Numbered from the stretch's first letter, positions 8,228 to 18,500 are shown. The stretch is 64,000 nt of DNA from Fusobacteriota bacterium (GCA_009773805.1 WTXA01000001.1:620001-684000), one strand, 5' to 3'. Notes: generated by a model from the letters alone, not told the origin. A program made the numbers and translations.

Positions 8228-9093
8228 TATTCATATTCCTCACATTTAAAATCTACTTCTATAGTGGCATGTTCTATGTCACTTTTTTTCAATAAATCTC
8301 TAATTTGTCTCTTAACCTTTATAATATCTTCTCTTTTCAATTCATCACTAACAACTATGTGCATACTAATAAGATTCTTCTCACCATCTAGTGACCAAAC
8401 ATGAGTATGATAAGCAGCAATAATACCAGTCTTCTCAATAATCTCGTCTTCTAAATCACTTATAGAAATATTTTTAGGTACCCCTTGTAGAAAAATATTC
8501 ATGGTTTCTTTTAGATTCTTGTAGACATTAAATAAAATATATAGTGAAATAAAAATTGACATAACTGGATCAATCCATGGAATATCAAAGAAAATCAGAA
8601 CTATACTACCAATAAGAACCACTACCCATCCAAGAACATCCTCCAATAAATGCCAAGAAACTACTCTTTCGTTTAAGGAAGTGCCATGTCTAAGTCTTAA
8701 AACAGCTAGGCCATTGATGACAATACCCAGAATTGCTAGGAAAAACATACCCTCTGGATTAACTTCTGCAGGACTAAAAATCCTAGGTATAGCCTGAGAT
8801 AAAATTATTATAGAACCAACAACCAAGATTATACTATTAAGTAAAGCTCCTAATAAGGAAAACCTTGCATAACCGAAAGAAAACTTAAAATCAGATTTTT
8901 TGTTTGAATACTTTTCCAAGTACCAAGCTAGACCAAGAGTTAAGGAATCACCAAGATCATGTAAGGCATCAGATAATATAGCCATACTATTAGTTAAAAT
9001 CCCTCCTACTAACTCAATAATGGTAAAAGAAAAATTCAAGAAAAAGGCTACTTTTATATTCCCTTGTTTTTGATGATTGTGCTCATCTGACAT
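8224..9093 (-). CDS. Cation diffusion facilitator (CDF) metal exporter
   Basis: A 289-aa member of the CzcD/ZitB-type CDF family: six helices plus a C-terminal cytoplasmic ferredoxin-like domain (about residues 200-289). The transport-site motif SDALHDLGD is at 41-49 and its partner in helix 5 at SWHLLEDVLGW. A short His-rich N-terminus (DEHNHQ) may bind metal. It exports Zn, Co, Cd or Mn by proton antiport; the D/H pairs fit a Zn/Co-like exporter, but this is not proof. It starts one base after the S41 peptidase gene, with its ribosome site inside that gene, so the two are co-transcribed. Confidence 0.92.
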   Translation of the reverse strand: MSDEHNHQKQGNIKVAFFLNFSFTIIELVGGILTNSMAILSDALHDLGDSLTLGLAWYLEKYSNKKSDFKFSFGYARFSLLGALLNSIILVVGSIIILSQAIPRIFSPAEVNPEGMFFLAILGIVINGLAVLRLRHGTSLNERVVSWHLLEDVLGWVVVLIGSIVLIFFDIPWIDPVMSIFISLYILFNVYKNLKETMNIFLQGVPKNISISDLEDEIIEKTGIIAAYHTHVWSLDGEKNLISMHIVVSDELKREDIIKVKRQIRDLLKKSDIEHATIEVDFKCEEYEY

Positions 9094-9094
9094 A

Positions 9095-10279
9095 TTAATC
9101 CACCTCTCTATTTAATATATATTCCATAACAGGATCCTTACACCTAATGAAATCATCGAATTTAACAACAAACTTCATATCAGGAAACAAGGATTCTTGA
9201 CTATCGTCCTCAATAATATCATAATACTTGGTTGAATATCTAATTCTTAATTTAGAATTTAACAATTCAAGGAATAGAACTTCTCCATAACAATTTGGCT
9301 TGCCACCTGAGGCTTCGCCTACCAATATAGCACCTGCATCATTTTTAAGTGAGTATGCATTTAATAAGGCTGATGAAAAAGTATCCCTACCAATAACGGT
9401 AAATACCCTGCGTCTATCATTCTCCATAAGCCATTTCTTCAACTCCTTAATGAAGGGTTCAAGTAGTCTAGAATTACCTCCAAAATTATTACGAAGATCA
9501 ACGACTACCTTATCTACCTTAGATATATTAATATTCTCAATAACTCCATTGAAGAATGCCTTAACTCCAATATTTTTCATATTCTTACAGCAATTATAGT
9601 TTATATAAAAAGTATTATCCTCTTCAAGATGCTGACTCCAATAATTTTCACCAGATCTTCTAAACAAAGGTATATCGTCATTAAGCATATCGTCAATCTT
9701 TAGATAATCAACAACTAATTCTTGCTCTGTATAGGTTTTAATTTGAATTTTTGAAGCTATACCATTACCATACTCTACTCCGATACTTAACTCCTTAAGC
9801 CCTTTAATAATATCAAGACCATAAAGTACTTCGGCTACTCGAATATATTTTGGCAGTTGTGACTTCAGGAAGGATTCATTCTCATAAGATATAACAGTCT
9901 TAAGACGACTAATTACTTCCTCTATTTCAATATCATTAATATGAGTCACCTTGCAACCAATAAGAGAACTATAACTCTCTAAACCTCCAACAATATATAT
10001 ACCTTCATAAAACCAATAGAAATCAAAAGGTAAAAACCATTTCCCTGGAATATAGACTGTTGTGTGAGCATCTTTAAAGGCAGCAACAATCCTGGCTATT
10101 CTAGAAATTACAACAAAATGGTCTAAATCCCCTTCATCTAATTCCTCTTTCAACATATCAATTGCCCAAAGAAAGTTTTCTTCACTTTGCCCAAAGTAGA
10201 GATTTAAATGTTTTTTGGGTAGTTCTTCTCTTAATTGATCCAAGTCCTGTTTCCATTTTTCTATCCATTTCTGGTCCAT
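9095..10279 (-). CDS. S41-family peptidase-like protein
   Basis: A 394-aa protein whose C-terminal half matches the tail-specific (C-terminal processing) peptidase fold: VDLRNNFGGNS near residue 262, the nucleophile-Ser helix RDTFSSALLNA near 300, and VGEASGGKPNCYGE near 326. No signal peptide or PDZ domain is evident, so it is probably a cytoplasmic or non-classical member. GGAGAAG precedes ATG 10279. It forms a two-gene operon with the CDF exporter. Targets are unknown, and it could be a non-canonical S41 homologue rather than a working protease. Confidence 0.8.
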   Translation of the reverse strand: MDQKWIEKWKQDLDQLREELPKKHLNLYFGQSEENFLWAIDMLKEELDEGDLDHFVVISRIARIVAAFKDAHTTVYIPGKWFLPFDFYWFYEGIYIVGGLESYSSLIGCKVTHINDIEIEEVISRLKTVISYENESFLKSQLPKYIRVAEVLYGLDIIKGLKELSIGVEYGNGIASKIQIKTYTEQELVVDYLKIDDMLNDDIPLFRRSGENYWSQHLEEDNTFYINYNCCKNMKNIGVKAFFNGVIENINISKVDKVVVDLRNNFGGNSRLLEPFIKELKKWLMENDRRRVFTVIGRDTFSSALLNAYSLKNDAGAILVGEASGGKPNCYGEVLFLELLNSKLRIRYSTKYYDIIEDDSQESLFPDMKFVVKFDDFIRCKDPVMEYILNREVD

Positions 10280-10411
10280 TACTTCTCCAATCTAATGTAT
10301 TTCTCTATAGTTTAAGATTATCAATCTATGAATGAATACATTTGTTCGGCATTTTTTCACTCTATTCTTTATCTATTTATTCAATTGTAGCACATAGTTG
10401 AACAAAAAAAA

Positions 10412-10437
10412 GAAGAACACCCATAAAGATGTCCTTC
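10412..10437 (-). terminator. Intrinsic terminator after the dehydratase operon
   Basis: On the minus strand a stem GAAGGACA / TGTTCTTC (one mismatch) around CCCATAAAGA is followed directly by a run of eight T. It lies 35 bases after the small-subunit stop. Confidence 0.75.
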
Positions 10438-10471
10438 ATCAAAATAACCTTATTTCTATTTTTTCTTTCTT

Positions 10472-10996
10472 TTAATACCTATTGTCAGCGTAGTTTACCC
10501 AACCACCTTCTTGTACCAGCACCTTATCATAACCACCAAGTTCAAAATCGATAACTTCTGATTTTTCACCAGCTGATACAAATATCTTGGCACTATCTAT
10601 ATCCACCTTGATTGTAGTATCATGACCGGCATAGTTCTTAAATAGATTATCTATTTGTTCCTTTGGTAATTCTATTGCCACCATACCACAATTAAACATA
10701 TTCTGTCTAAAAATTCTTGCAAAGCTCTCGGCTATTACTACATTGATTCCATTAACCTCCAAGGCCCAAGGGGCATGCTCTCTTGAAGAACCACAGCCAA
10801 AGTTTTCTCTAGTAACCACTACTACCTTGTCTTTTATATCTACTTTATTATCAAAGGTTGGTAATGAAAGATCCTCAAGCAAATATGGTTTTAAGGCTTC
10901 CTTTGTAATTTCCGTAAGATACTTTGCAGGTATTATTTCATCTGTATTAATATCACTTCTATCTAAAAATAAAACTTTTCCATTAAAATTTTTCAT
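10472..10996 (-). CDS. Aconitase-family hydro-lyase small subunit (LeuD-like)
   Basis: A 174-aa swivel-domain subunit of a 3-isopropylmalate / homoaconitate / dimethylmalate dehydratase. The hallmark NFGCGSSREHAPWAL is present near residue 65 and DINTDEIIPAKYL near residue 15. It pairs with the large subunit, 13 bases upstream in the same operon. LeuD of leucine synthesis is one possibility, but no leuA or leuB lies beside it. The related (R)-2-methylmalate and 2,3-dimethylmalate dehydratases share this small-subunit type, so the substrate is left open. Confidence 0.85.
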   Translation of the reverse strand: MKNFNGKVLFLDRSDINTDEIIPAKYLTEITKEALKPYLLEDLSLPTFDNKVDIKDKVVVVTRENFGCGSSREHAPWALEVNGINVVIAESFARIFRQNMFNCGMVAIELPKEQIDNLFKNYAGHDTTIKVDIDSAKIFVSAGEKSEVIDFELGGYDKVLVQEGGWVNYADNRY

Positions 10997-11009
10997 GTTT
11001 TTTCACCAT

Positions 11010-12296
11010 TTATCCTTTATACAATTCTGAATTAACGATTTTACCCTCAATAGCTGAAGCAGCAGCAGAGGCTGGACTCATTAGATGAACCACTCCGCCT
11101 TTACCCATTCTACCATTGAAGTTTCTATTAGTTGTTGAAGCACAGGCTTCACCACTTGCTAGAACACCATTACTCATACCAAGACAAGCTCCACATGTTG
11201 GATTAGTTACACAAAAACCAGCAGTTTGAAAAATTTCAATCAAACCTTCCTTTAAGGCTATAGTGTAGATTTCAGGTGTAGCCGGGCTAACTATAGCACG
11301 GACATAATCATTAATCTTTTTACCTTTTAGTACATTTGCCGCAATTCTTAGGTCTTCAATACGGCCATTGGTACAACTTCCGATATATATCTGATCAAGT
11401 TTAGTACCAGTCATTTCCCTAATGGTCTTAACTTGGTCAGGCTTGTAGCCGAAGGTAACCATTGGCTCTAGTTCACTAATATCATATTCATATATTTTTT
11501 CATAAGAAGCATCTTCATCAGAAATCCACTTAGAATAATCATTTAGAGCATCTTCTTTTGTAGCAAAATCATCTTTAATAAAGTTCCATAGATACTCAAC
11601 TGTTGTCATATCTGGATAACAGATTCCTACTGTTCCTCCTGCTTCTATTGCCATGTTGCATAAAGTCATACGAGACTCCATGGACATAGCATTAACAACA
11701 GGTCCAGTAAATTCTATTGCCATGTTTGTTGCTCCATTAACAGTTAGTTCCTTTATTATAAAAAGAATTAAATCCTTGGCATATACTCCAGGTTGTAGTT
11801 GACCATTTAGAATAAACTTAATGGACTTTGGTGTTTTAAAGGCACAAACCCCTTTTAAGATACCAACTTCAAGGTCTGTGGTCCCTACACCTGCTGCAAA
11901 GGCACCAAATGCCCCATGAGTGCAAGTATGGGAGTCTCCCATGATAATAGTATAGCCAGGTCTAACAAAACCCTTCTCAGGGAATATTGCGTGACAGACA
12001 CCGTTTCTACCTATATCAAAGAAATCTTTTAATTGATGTCTTCTAGCCCAGTCTCTTAAAATCTTACCTTGTTCAGCAGTTTTAGAGTCCTTGGCTGGGG
12101 TTACATGGTCGATTACAGCTTTGATTTTGGTTGGATCAAAGACTCTATCTTTGCCTCTTGCCATAAGGTCTGTAATGGCTATTGGTGTTGTTATCTCATG
12201 ACAGAATACTCTGTCTAATCTTAAAACGTGTGTATCTGGATAAGGTAAATCTACCCTATGAGCTTCAAATACTTTTTCTACTAATGTTTTACCCAT
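11010..12296 (-). CDS. Aconitase-family hydro-lyase large subunit (LeuC-like)
   Basis: A [4Fe-4S] dehydratase subunit of about 428 aa. The three cluster cysteines are visible in GSCTNGR (about residue 307) and NPTCGACLG (about 367 and 370). MGDSHTCTHGAFGAFAAGVG is the substrate-domain signature. I choose ATG 12296 (MGKTLVEKVF) because AAAGGAG lies just upstream and this matches the family's N-terminus; the longer reading from 12350 adds 18 atypical residues. Candidates are isopropylmalate, homoaconitate, citramalate-type or dimethylmalate dehydratase. Two tandem 11-bp repeats upstream may regulate it. Confidence 0.87.
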   Translation of the reverse strand: MGKTLVEKVFEAHRVDLPYPDTHVLRLDRVFCHEITTPIAITDLMARGKDRVFDPTKIKAVIDHVTPAKDSKTAEQGKILRDWARRHQLKDFFDIGRNGVCHAIFPEKGFVRPGYTIIMGDSHTCTHGAFGAFAAGVGTTDLEVGILKGVCAFKTPKSIKFILNGQLQPGVYAKDLILFIIKELTVNGATNMAIEFTGPVVNAMSMESRMTLCNMAIEAGGTVGICYPDMTTVEYLWNFIKDDFATKEDALNDYSKWISDEDASYEKIYEYDISELEPMVTFGYKPDQVKTIREMTGTKLDQIYIGSCTNGRIEDLRIAANVLKGKKINDYVRAIVSPATPEIYTIALKEGLIEIFQTAGFCVTNPTCGACLGMSNGVLASGEACASTTNRNFNGRMGKGGVVHLMSPASAAASAIEGKIVNSELYKG

Positions 12297-12354
12297 TTTA
12301 TTCTCCTTTATATAACTTTCAATACAGTTAATTATATAATTTTTAAGCACTCAA

Positions 12355-12376
12355 ATCAAGAACACATCAAGAACAC
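12355..12376. repeat. Tandem 11-bp direct repeat upstream of the dehydratase operon
   Basis: ATCAAGAACAC occurs twice with no gap, 59-80 bases upstream of the large-subunit start. A one-helical-turn period suits side-by-side binding of a regulator. Confidence 0.6.
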
Positions 12377-12443
12377 TACAGACTAATGTAATTTTGAATT
12401 AATATGATATAATCAAACCAAGAAAACTAATGGAGGATTAACT

Positions 12444-13109
12444 ATGAAAACCAAAAAGAAATACCTCTTACTTCTAAGCATAGTTTTTAGTTTCATAATG
12501 CTATTATCCCTATCAGCTTGTAACAGTAGCTCTAATAATGACGAACTAAGAGAACTGGCTAAGGTTGAAATTAAGGAGTTTGAAGGCAAGGATTTATCAT
12601 CAATATTAGAGTTTAGAGAGAATTCTATCAATGGGCCTCAAAAAGTTGATATAGATACCTATAGGCTAAAGGTTGATGGTCTTGTTAATGAGCCGACAGA
12701 TTACACTTATGATGAAGTACTGACAAATACAAAATATAAGAAACTTGTAAGGCTTAATTGTATAGAAGGTTGGAGTGTTGATATTCTTTGGGAAGGTATA
12801 CTTTTAAGAGAAGTTTTCGATAAAGTCGAGGTTAAAGATACCGCAAACACTGTCATTTTCTATGCTGCAGATGGTTATTCAACTTCTTTACCATTAGATA
12901 TAATTTTAGAAAAGGATATGATGCTTGCTTATAAAATGAATGGGGTTACACTACCACCAGAAAGAGGTTACCCATTCCAATTAATAGCCGAGGATAAGTT
13001 TGGCTACAAGTGGATAAAATGGATAACCCGAATAGAATTATCTGATGATGAAGACTATCTAGGATACTGGGAAAAAAGAGGCTATGATAACGAAGCCAAT
13101 CTAAATTAA
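12444..13109 (+). CDS. Sulfite-oxidase-fold molybdopterin lipoprotein
   Basis: A 221-aa exported lipoprotein with signal peptide and lipobox SLSAC (C26). Residues about 45-205 form the oxidoreductase molybdopterin-binding domain of the SUOX/YedY family. The Mo-ligand cysteine is C106 in RLNCIEGW, and GYPFQLIAEDKFGYKWIKW is the usual cofactor-wrapping segment. It is short, with no dimerisation domain, like many Firmicute homologues whose substrates are unknown. An extended -10 (TG-A-TATAAT, 12405-12413) lies upstream. It shares its upstream region with the divergent dehydratase operon. Confidence 0.85.
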   Translation: MKTKKKYLLLLSIVFSFIMLLSLSACNSSSNNDELRELAKVEIKEFEGKDLSSILEFRENSINGPQKVDIDTYRLKVDGLVNEPTDYTYDEVLTNTKYKKLVRLNCIEGWSVDILWEGILLREVFDKVEVKDTANTVIFYAADGYSTSLPLDIILEKDMMLAYKMNGVTLPPERGYPFQLIAEDKFGYKWIKWITRIELSDDEDYLGYWEKRGYDNEANLN

Positions 13110-13136
13110 AGCTCATGATAATATAAAATAATAATA

Positions 13137-13168
13137 AAAGGCTATTAAGATTCATCTTAATAGCCTTT
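13137..13168. terminator. Bidirectional terminator between the molybdopterin lipoprotein and clpB
   Basis: A 14-bp stem AAAGGCTATTAAGA / TCTTAATAGCCTTT with a 4-base loop sits between the two convergent genes. Confidence 0.85.
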
Positions 13169-13189
13169 ACCTTAATCTTAAACTTAATA

Positions 13190-15808
13190 CTAGGATTTAG
13201 GGTTAAGCCAATTAATTGTTAGCGCATCCCCAACATGGTCCACTGTAATAGCAGCCCCATCAAGAATATCACCACTGATTAATTTTCTAGCCAACAGGTT
13301 TTCTACCTGATTCTGTAAGAACCTACGTAATGGCCTTGCACCATAAACAGGATTGAATCCACCTTCAACTACATAATCAATAGCCTTATCAGTTAATTCA
13401 ATAGTCATCCTACGATCATCAAGTCTAACTTGAAGCTCCTTCAACATCAGATGAATAATATGCCCAATCTCACCCTTTGTTAAAGGCTTAAAGAAAATAA
13501 TGTCATCAACACGATTTAAAAACTCAGGTCTAAACAATCTCTTCAATTCATCCATAACTTCATTTCTAGCACCATCAGTTATAACTCCCTTATCATCAAT
13601 ACCCTCCAATAAATAGGAAGAACCAACATTGGATGTCATAATAATTATGGTATTCTTGAAATCAACCATACGACCTTGTGAATCAGTGATACGACCATCA
13701 TCTAAAACCTGCAATAAAATATTAAACACATCAGGATGAGCCTTCTCAATCTCATCAAACAGAATTACAGAATATGGCTTACGACGAACTGCCTCAGTCA
13801 GTTGGCCACCTTCTTCATAACCTACATATCCAGGAGGTGCTCCTATCATCCTAGAAACAGCATGCTTTTCCATATATTCACTCATATCAATACGGACAAT
13901 GTTTTCCACAGAATCAAAAAGATTGACAGCAATAGTCTTAGCTAATTCAGTCTTACCAACCCCGGTTGGACCAAGAAATATAAAAGAACCAATTGGTCTC
14001 TTAGGATCCTTGATGCCAGCCCTAGCTCTAATAATAGAATCAGTAACACTCTGCACCGCCTCATCTTGACCTACAACACTTTCATGTAGGATTTCTCCTA
14101 AACGCATTAGTTTCTCCCTCTCACCTTCAATTAGTTTGGTTAAAGGAATACCAGTCCATTGTGAAATTATTTTAGCTATCTCTTCTTCTACTACTTCTTC
14201 TCTAATAAGAGGAGTCGCTCCTCTGTTTTTGACAAACTTTTCTTCCTCATCTTTTAATTTTTTTTCTAATTCAGGAAGTTTGCCATATTTTAACTCAGCT
14301 GCCTTATTAAGATCATACTCCCTCTCCGCTTTTTCTATCTCTTGATGAAGTTGTTCAATATCTTCCCTCAACTTACCAACATGACTTATAGCCTTCTTCT
14401 CATTATCCCATTGGGATTTCATGGTCATCATCTTTTCCTTCAAATCAGCCAATTCCTTTTGAAGATGACCTAACCTTTCATGACTAGCTTTATCTTTTTC
14501 CTTCTTTAGTGCAGCTTCTTCAATCTCTAACTGCATTACTCTTCTAGAAACCTCATCAAGTTCTGCTGGCAAGGAATCGATCTCAGTTCTAATAAGGGCA
14601 CAGGCCTCATCAACTAAATCAATAGCCTTATCTGGCAAGAAGCGGTCACTAATATACCTATGTGACAGCACAGCTGCTGAAACCAGGGCATTATCATGAA
14701 TTCTTACACCATGGAATACTTCAAAACGCTCTTTCAAACCCCTTAGTATGGAGATAGTATCCTCCACAGTTGGTTCATCTACCATTACAGGTTGGAAACG
14801 ACGTTCCAAGGCAGAATCTTTTTCAATATACTTTCGATATTCATCTAGGGTTGTAGCACCAATACAATGCAGTTCACCACGAGCCAACATTGGCTTTAGC
14901 ATATTGCCTGCATCCATGGAGCCTTCGGTCTTGCCAGCTCCTACAATTGTATGAATTTCATCTATAAATAGTAGTATTTCACCTTCACTTTTTTTGATTT
15001 CCTGGAGTACCGCTTTAAGTCTTTCCTCAAACTCTCCTCTATACTTGGCCCCAGCTATCAAAGCCCCCATATCAAGTGAGAATATTTTCTTGTCCTTAAG
15101 TCCCTCTGGTACGTCACCTCTTACAATACGATGGGCTAAACCCTCGACAATTGCAGTTTTCCCCACACCAGGTTCTCCAATAAGCACAGGGTTGTTTTTG
15201 GTTTTTCTTGATAAAATCCTGATAGCATGACGGATTTCCATATCTCTACCGATTACCGGGTCCAGTTTATTGTTTCTAGCCAACTTGACTAGTTCTTGAC
15301 CATATTTTTCCAATGCTTCATAAGTGGATTCTGGTGTATTACTGGTTACTCGTTGGTTCCCTCTTATACCTGACAAAGCTTTAAGGAAACTATTCTTATT
15401 TATATTGAAAACCTTAAACACTTTTTCTAAAGTACCATTTTTAATTTCATCGAGTATTCCTAAAAAAATATGTTCGACTGAAATATATTCATCCTTCATG
15501 TTTTTAGATTCATTTTCAGCTTTCAGTAAAACCGTGTCAACTTTTCTGCTAATATATATTTTCCCTGGTTCTCTCCCAGGTCCGCTAACTCTTGGTTTCT
15601 TCTCTAAAATCTCTTCAATTTCATTACTAAAGGAATCAGTGTTAACATCCATGGTTTTTAGAATACGTGGTAGTAAGCCATCAGTTTGTTCTAAAAGAGC
15701 TATTAGAAGATGTTCTATTTCAATTTCTATTTGCCCATAGCGCAACGCCTTGGTTTCTGCCTGTTGTAGGGCTTCCATTGATTTTTGTGTTAATTTATTT
15801 GGATCCAT
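13190..15808 (-). CDS. clpB: Protein disaggregase ClpB
   Basis: An 872-aa hexameric AAA+ chaperone that, with DnaK, threads aggregated proteins through its pore. Order: N-domain 1-150, first AAA+ with Walker A GEPGVGKT (211-218) and [11 protein letters not shown], a coiled-coil middle domain (about 410-525) rich in Glu/Lys, and a second AAA+ with GPTGVGKT (about 612) and arginine-finger region [10 protein letters not shown]. No ClpP-binding tripeptide loop is apparent, so it is ClpB rather than ClpC. A ribosome site AAGGAGG precedes ATG 15808. Divergent from htpG. Confidence 0.97.
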   Translation of the reverse strand: MDPNKLTQKSMEALQQAETKALRYGQIEIEIEHLLIALLEQTDGLLPRILKTMDVNTDSFSNEIEEILEKKPRVSGPGREPGKIYISRKVDTVLLKAENESKNMKDEYISVEHIFLGILDEIKNGTLEKVFKVFNINKNSFLKALSGIRGNQRVTSNTPESTYEALEKYGQELVKLARNNKLDPVIGRDMEIRHAIRILSRKTKNNPVLIGEPGVGKTAIVEGLAHRIVRGDVPEGLKDKKIFSLDMGALIAGAKYRGEFEERLKAVLQEIKKSEGEILLFIDEIHTIVGAGKTEGSMDAGNMLKPMLARGELHCIGATTLDEYRKYIEKDSALERRFQPVMVDEPTVEDTISILRGLKERFEVFHGVRIHDNALVSAAVLSHRYISDRFLPDKAIDLVDEACALIRTEIDSLPAELDEVSRRVMQLEIEEAALKKEKDKASHERLGHLQKELADLKEKMMTMKSQWDNEKKAISHVGKLREDIEQLHQEIEKAEREYDLNKAAELKYGKLPELEKKLKDEEEKFVKNRGATPLIREEVVEEEIAKIISQWTGIPLTKLIEGEREKLMRLGEILHESVVGQDEAVQSVTDSIIRARAGIKDPKRPIGSFIFLGPTGVGKTELAKTIAVNLFDSVENIVRIDMSEYMEKHAVSRMIGAPPGYVGYEEGGQLTEAVRRKPYSVILFDEIEKAHPDVFNILLQVLDDGRITDSQGRMVDFKNTIIIMTSNVGSSYLLEGIDDKGVITDGARNEVMDELKRLFRPEFLNRVDDIIFFKPLTKGEIGHIIHLMLKELQVRLDDRRMTIELTDKAIDYVVEGGFNPVYGARPLRRFLQNQVENLLARKLISGDILDGAAITVDHVGDALTINWLNPKS

Positions 15809-15912
15809 TTCATTACCTCCTTATTCATTTATCCATTTAATAATATATCTTTATAATACACCTATATCATACACCTAATTCAAAATTAAATTAATATTTT
15901 TAATAGAAACAT

Positions 15913-15942
15913 TTGACTTGAATCAGGTTTTTATGGTATAAA
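15913..15942 (+). promoter_or_regulatory. Sigma-A promoter of htpG
   Basis: TTGACT (15913-15918) and TATAAA (15937-15942) with an 18-bp spacer. The CIRCE element starts eight bases downstream, over the expected transcription start. Confidence 0.75.
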
Positions 15943-15949
15943 GTAACTG

Positions 15950-15976
15950 TTAGCACTCATTATATCAGAGTGCTAA
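15950..15976. promoter_or_regulatory. CIRCE element (HrcA operator)
   Basis: TTAGCACTC-N9-GAGTGCTAA matches the CIRCE consensus at every position. It overlaps the predicted htpG start site, so HrcA should repress htpG until heat stress. It could also affect clpB on the other strand, whose start lies 142 bases away. hrcA itself is not in the window. Confidence 0.95.
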
Positions 15977-16035
15977 CAGTTAGTAAATATCTATAAATAT
16001 AGCTATAATAGTTAATTTTGAAGGGAGAGATAATT

Positions 16036-17916
16036 TTGGCAAAAAAACAATTTAAATCAGAGTCTAAACGCTTATTGGATCTGATGATTCATTCTATTTA
16101 TACTCATAAGGAGATCTTTATAAGGGAGCTAATATCCAATGCCAGTGATGCCATGGATAAGATGTACTATAAGGCTCTAACCACAGATGAACTAAATTTT
16201 AACAAGGATGATTACAAAATTAAGATAATAATCGACAAGGATAATCGCACAATCACCATAAGTGATAAAGGTATTGGTATGACTAAGGAGGAACTTGATA
16301 AGAACCTTGGCACAATAGCCAAGAGCGGTTCCTTAAACTTCAAGGAGGAAAATGTTGCTCAGGAGGGGTATGATATTATTGGCCAATTTGGAGTTGGTTT
16401 TTACTCTTCCTTTATGGTGGCTGACGAGGTTACTGTTATCTCCAAAGCATTTGGTGAAGAAGATGCCAATATATGGACTTCTAAAGGAGCTGATGGCTAT
16501 AGTCTTGAGGTCTGTACAAAGGATACTGTTGGTACAGATATAGTATTAAAGATCAAGGATAATACTCCTGATGAAAATTACGATAACTATCTCAACACCT
16601 ATAGTTTAAAGGCCCTGGTAAAGAAATATTCTGACTTTATTCGTTATCCAATCATTATGGAAATGCCTGTTAGTAAGTTAAAAGAGGGTTCTAAGGATGA
16701 GTTCGATGAGTCCGTAGAGGAACAAACTGTTAACAGCATGGTCCCTATCTGGAGAAAGAATAAGAATGAGCTTAAGGACGAGGATTATGAGAATTTCTAT
16801 TCTGAAAAGCATTATGGTTTTGATAAGCCACTTCGTCATTCACATATAAGTGTTGAAGGTGCTATACGCTATAACGCAATCCTATATATTCCTGAAAAGG
16901 CACCTTATGACTATTACACCAAGGATTTTGAAAAGGGACTGGAGCTTTATTCCAATGGTGTTTTAATTATGCATCGTGCACCTGAATTACTTCCAGATTA
17001 TTTTAGTTTTGTTAAGGGTCTTGTGGATTCTGAGGATTTGTCTTTAAACATTTCAAGGGAAATGCTACAGCATGATCGTCAGTTGAAACTTATCTCAAAG
17101 AATATTGAAAAACAGATTAAAAAGGAATTACTATCACTTCTTAAAAACGATCGTGAGAATTACGAGAAATTCTACAATTCCTTTGGTCGTCAGTTGAAGT
17201 ATGGTGTTTATGCTGAATATGGCATGAATAAGGAAATTCTTACTGATCTTCTTCTTTTCCATTCTTCCAAGGAGAAGAAACTGGTTAGTCTTGATGAGTA
17301 TGTTGGTAGAATGCCGGAGGAGCAGCAATATATCTACTATGCTACTGGTGAGTCTCTTGAAAAGATTGAAAAACTACCTCAGACTGGGCAGTTGTTGGAT
17401 AGGGGTTATGAGATTCTTTATTTAATAGATGATATTGATGAGTTTGCACTGAAAATACTTAGCTCCTACAAAGAGAAGGAGTTCCGTTCTGTTTCTAGTA
17501 ATGATCTTGGTATCGAGGATTTGGACAAGAAGGAGGAATTGGAAGAAGAAATTGAAAAGAATAAGGATCTTTTTGTTAGGATGAAGTCTGTTCTTGAGGA
17601 TAAGGTTTTTGATGTTCGTCCTTCTAAGAGATTGAAAAGACATCCTGTGTGTTTTGCCAATGATGGTGATATTTCTATAGAGATGGAGAAGATATTAAGT
17701 CAGATGCCTAATGGTCAGCAGGTTAAGGCAGATAAGGTCCTGGAGATAAACATTGAGCATAGGGTTTTTGAGGCTTTGAAGTCTGCAATGAAAGATAATT
17801 CAGATGATTTCGCCCTATATACCAAGCTTCTTTATGATCAGGCTCGTTTGATAGAGGGTTTGTCTATTGAGGACCCTGTGGAGTTTGCTGATAATATCTG
17901 GAAGTTGATGAAATAG
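16036..17916 (+). CDS. htpG: Hsp90 chaperone HtpG
   Basis: Dimeric ATP-dependent chaperone of about 626 aa. The GHKL ATP site is intact in the first 140 residues: [23 protein letters not shown] and [11 protein letters not shown]. The catalytic-loop region [14 protein letters not shown] is in the middle domain, and the C-terminal dimer domain is complete. I set the start at TTG 16036 ([10 protein letters not shown]), seven bases after GGGAGAG and in line with the family; an earlier in-frame TTG at 16018 overlaps that site. It has its own promoter and a perfect CIRCE element, so it belongs to the HrcA regulon here. A terminator follows at 17990-18019. Confidence 0.97.
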   Translation: MAKKQFKSESKRLLDLMIHSIYTHKEIFIRELISNASDAMDKMYYKALTTDELNFNKDDYKIKIIIDKDNRTITISDKGIGMTKEELDKNLGTIAKSGSLNFKEENVAQEGYDIIGQFGVGFYSSFMVADEVTVISKAFGEEDANIWTSKGADGYSLEVCTKDTVGTDIVLKIKDNTPDENYDNYLNTYSLKALVKKYSDFIRYPIIMEMPVSKLKEGSKDEFDESVEEQTVNSMVPIWRKNKNELKDEDYENFYSEKHYGFDKPLRHSHISVEGAIRYNAILYIPEKAPYDYYTKDFEKGLELYSNGVLIMHRAPELLPDYFSFVKGLVDSEDLSLNISREMLQHDRQLKLISKNIEKQIKKELLSLLKNDRENYEKFYNSFGRQLKYGVYAEYGMNKEILTDLLLFHSSKEKKLVSLDEYVGRMPEEQQYIYYATGESLEKIEKLPQTGQLLDRGYEILYLIDDIDEFALKILSSYKEKEFRSVSSNDLGIEDLDKKEELEEEIEKNKDLFVRMKSVLEDKVFDVRPSKRLKRHPVCFANDGDISIEMEKILSQMPNGQQVKADKVLEINIEHRVFEALKSAMKDNSDDFALYTKLLYDQARLIEGLSIEDPVEFADNIWKLMK

Positions 17917-17931
17917 AAAAATACAAATATA

Positions 17932-17979
17932 AGATATACATAAAGATATACATAAAGATATACATAAAGATATACATAA
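17932..17979. repeat. Four perfect tandem copies of a 12-bp unit
   Basis: AGATATACATAA is repeated four times without gap or mismatch in the 3' untranslated region of htpG. It is probably a slippage-prone minisatellite whose copy number may vary between strains. Confidence 0.9.
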
Positions 17980-17989
17980 TATTCAACAA

Positions 17990-18019
17990 AAAACAGACAT
18001 GATTAATCATGTCTGTTTT
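17990..18019. terminator. Bidirectional terminator after htpG
   Basis: A perfect 30-bp palindrome (AAAACAGACATGATT and its complement) lies between convergent htpG and the cupin gene, with A/T tracts at the ends. Confidence 0.88.
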
Positions 18020-18051
18020 TGTTCACTGATTCTAATTTAATCAATTAAATT

Positions 18052-18396
18052 TTATTCTATACCTTGAGCATATCTATCGTCTTCAGGTCTTGGGCTTATT
18101 GTTACATACATACTCATATCTTCGTTAATCTTTGGTATGCTGAAATCATCCTCACCCGCTACAAGTCCGACAGATCCTTCTTCTAATTTAATAACACTAT
18201 CATTTACCAACAATTCTCCTGCGCCTTTTAGCACATAATATATTAAGGCTGAGGTTCCATGTTTGTGAATTGGGATAGATTGTCCTGCCTTTAGGTTTAA
18301 AACAAAAGCTAGAACCTTTTCTTCATCGTATATTATCTTTTTGGTTAAAGACTCGTCTCTGAATAGTATATAGTCCTTCATATTTTGATTGTTCAT
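18052..18396 (-). CDS. Single-domain cupin protein
   Basis: A 114-aa small beta-barrel protein. The first cupin motif is recognisable (PIHKHGTSALIYYVLKGAGEL, residues about 42-62) with His ligands in HKH. The second motif is degenerate (LVAGEDDFSIPKI) and lacks a clear second histidine, so metal binding may be partial. A strong AAGGAGG precedes ATG 18396. No partner gene helps to assign a function; small cupins act as sensors, isomerases or storage proteins. Confidence 0.8.
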   Translation of the reverse strand: MNNQNMKDYILFRDESLTKKIIYDEEKVLAFVLNLKAGQSIPIHKHGTSALIYYVLKGAGELLVNDSVIKLEEGSVGLVAGEDDFSIPKINEDMSMYVTISPRPEDDRYAQGIE

Positions 18397-18471
18397 TTTT
18401 CTATCCTCCTTAGGTATTTTTCCAGAATTCCACTTTTGATTTTCATAGTGAAAAACTAGGTTTATAAATAA

Positions 18472-18500
18472 ATGATATCATATTCATCATTTTCTTACAA
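18472..18500 (-). promoter_or_regulatory. Candidate promoter of the cupin gene
   Basis: TTGTAA and TATCAT with a 17-bp spacer on the minus strand. It is the only signal I see in the otherwise empty stretch 18397-18712. Confidence 0.4.

Noticed and set aside
14994-15230. Plus-strand ORFs of 60-140 codons opposite clpB
   Set aside because: Ser/Pro/Phe-rich antisense frames are produced by the codon pattern of clpB; no supporting signals.
17932-17979. The 12-bp array as a replication iteron cluster
   Set aside because: Only four copies, with no initiator gene or DnaA boxes nearby, in a 3' untranslated region; a simple slippage array is more likely.
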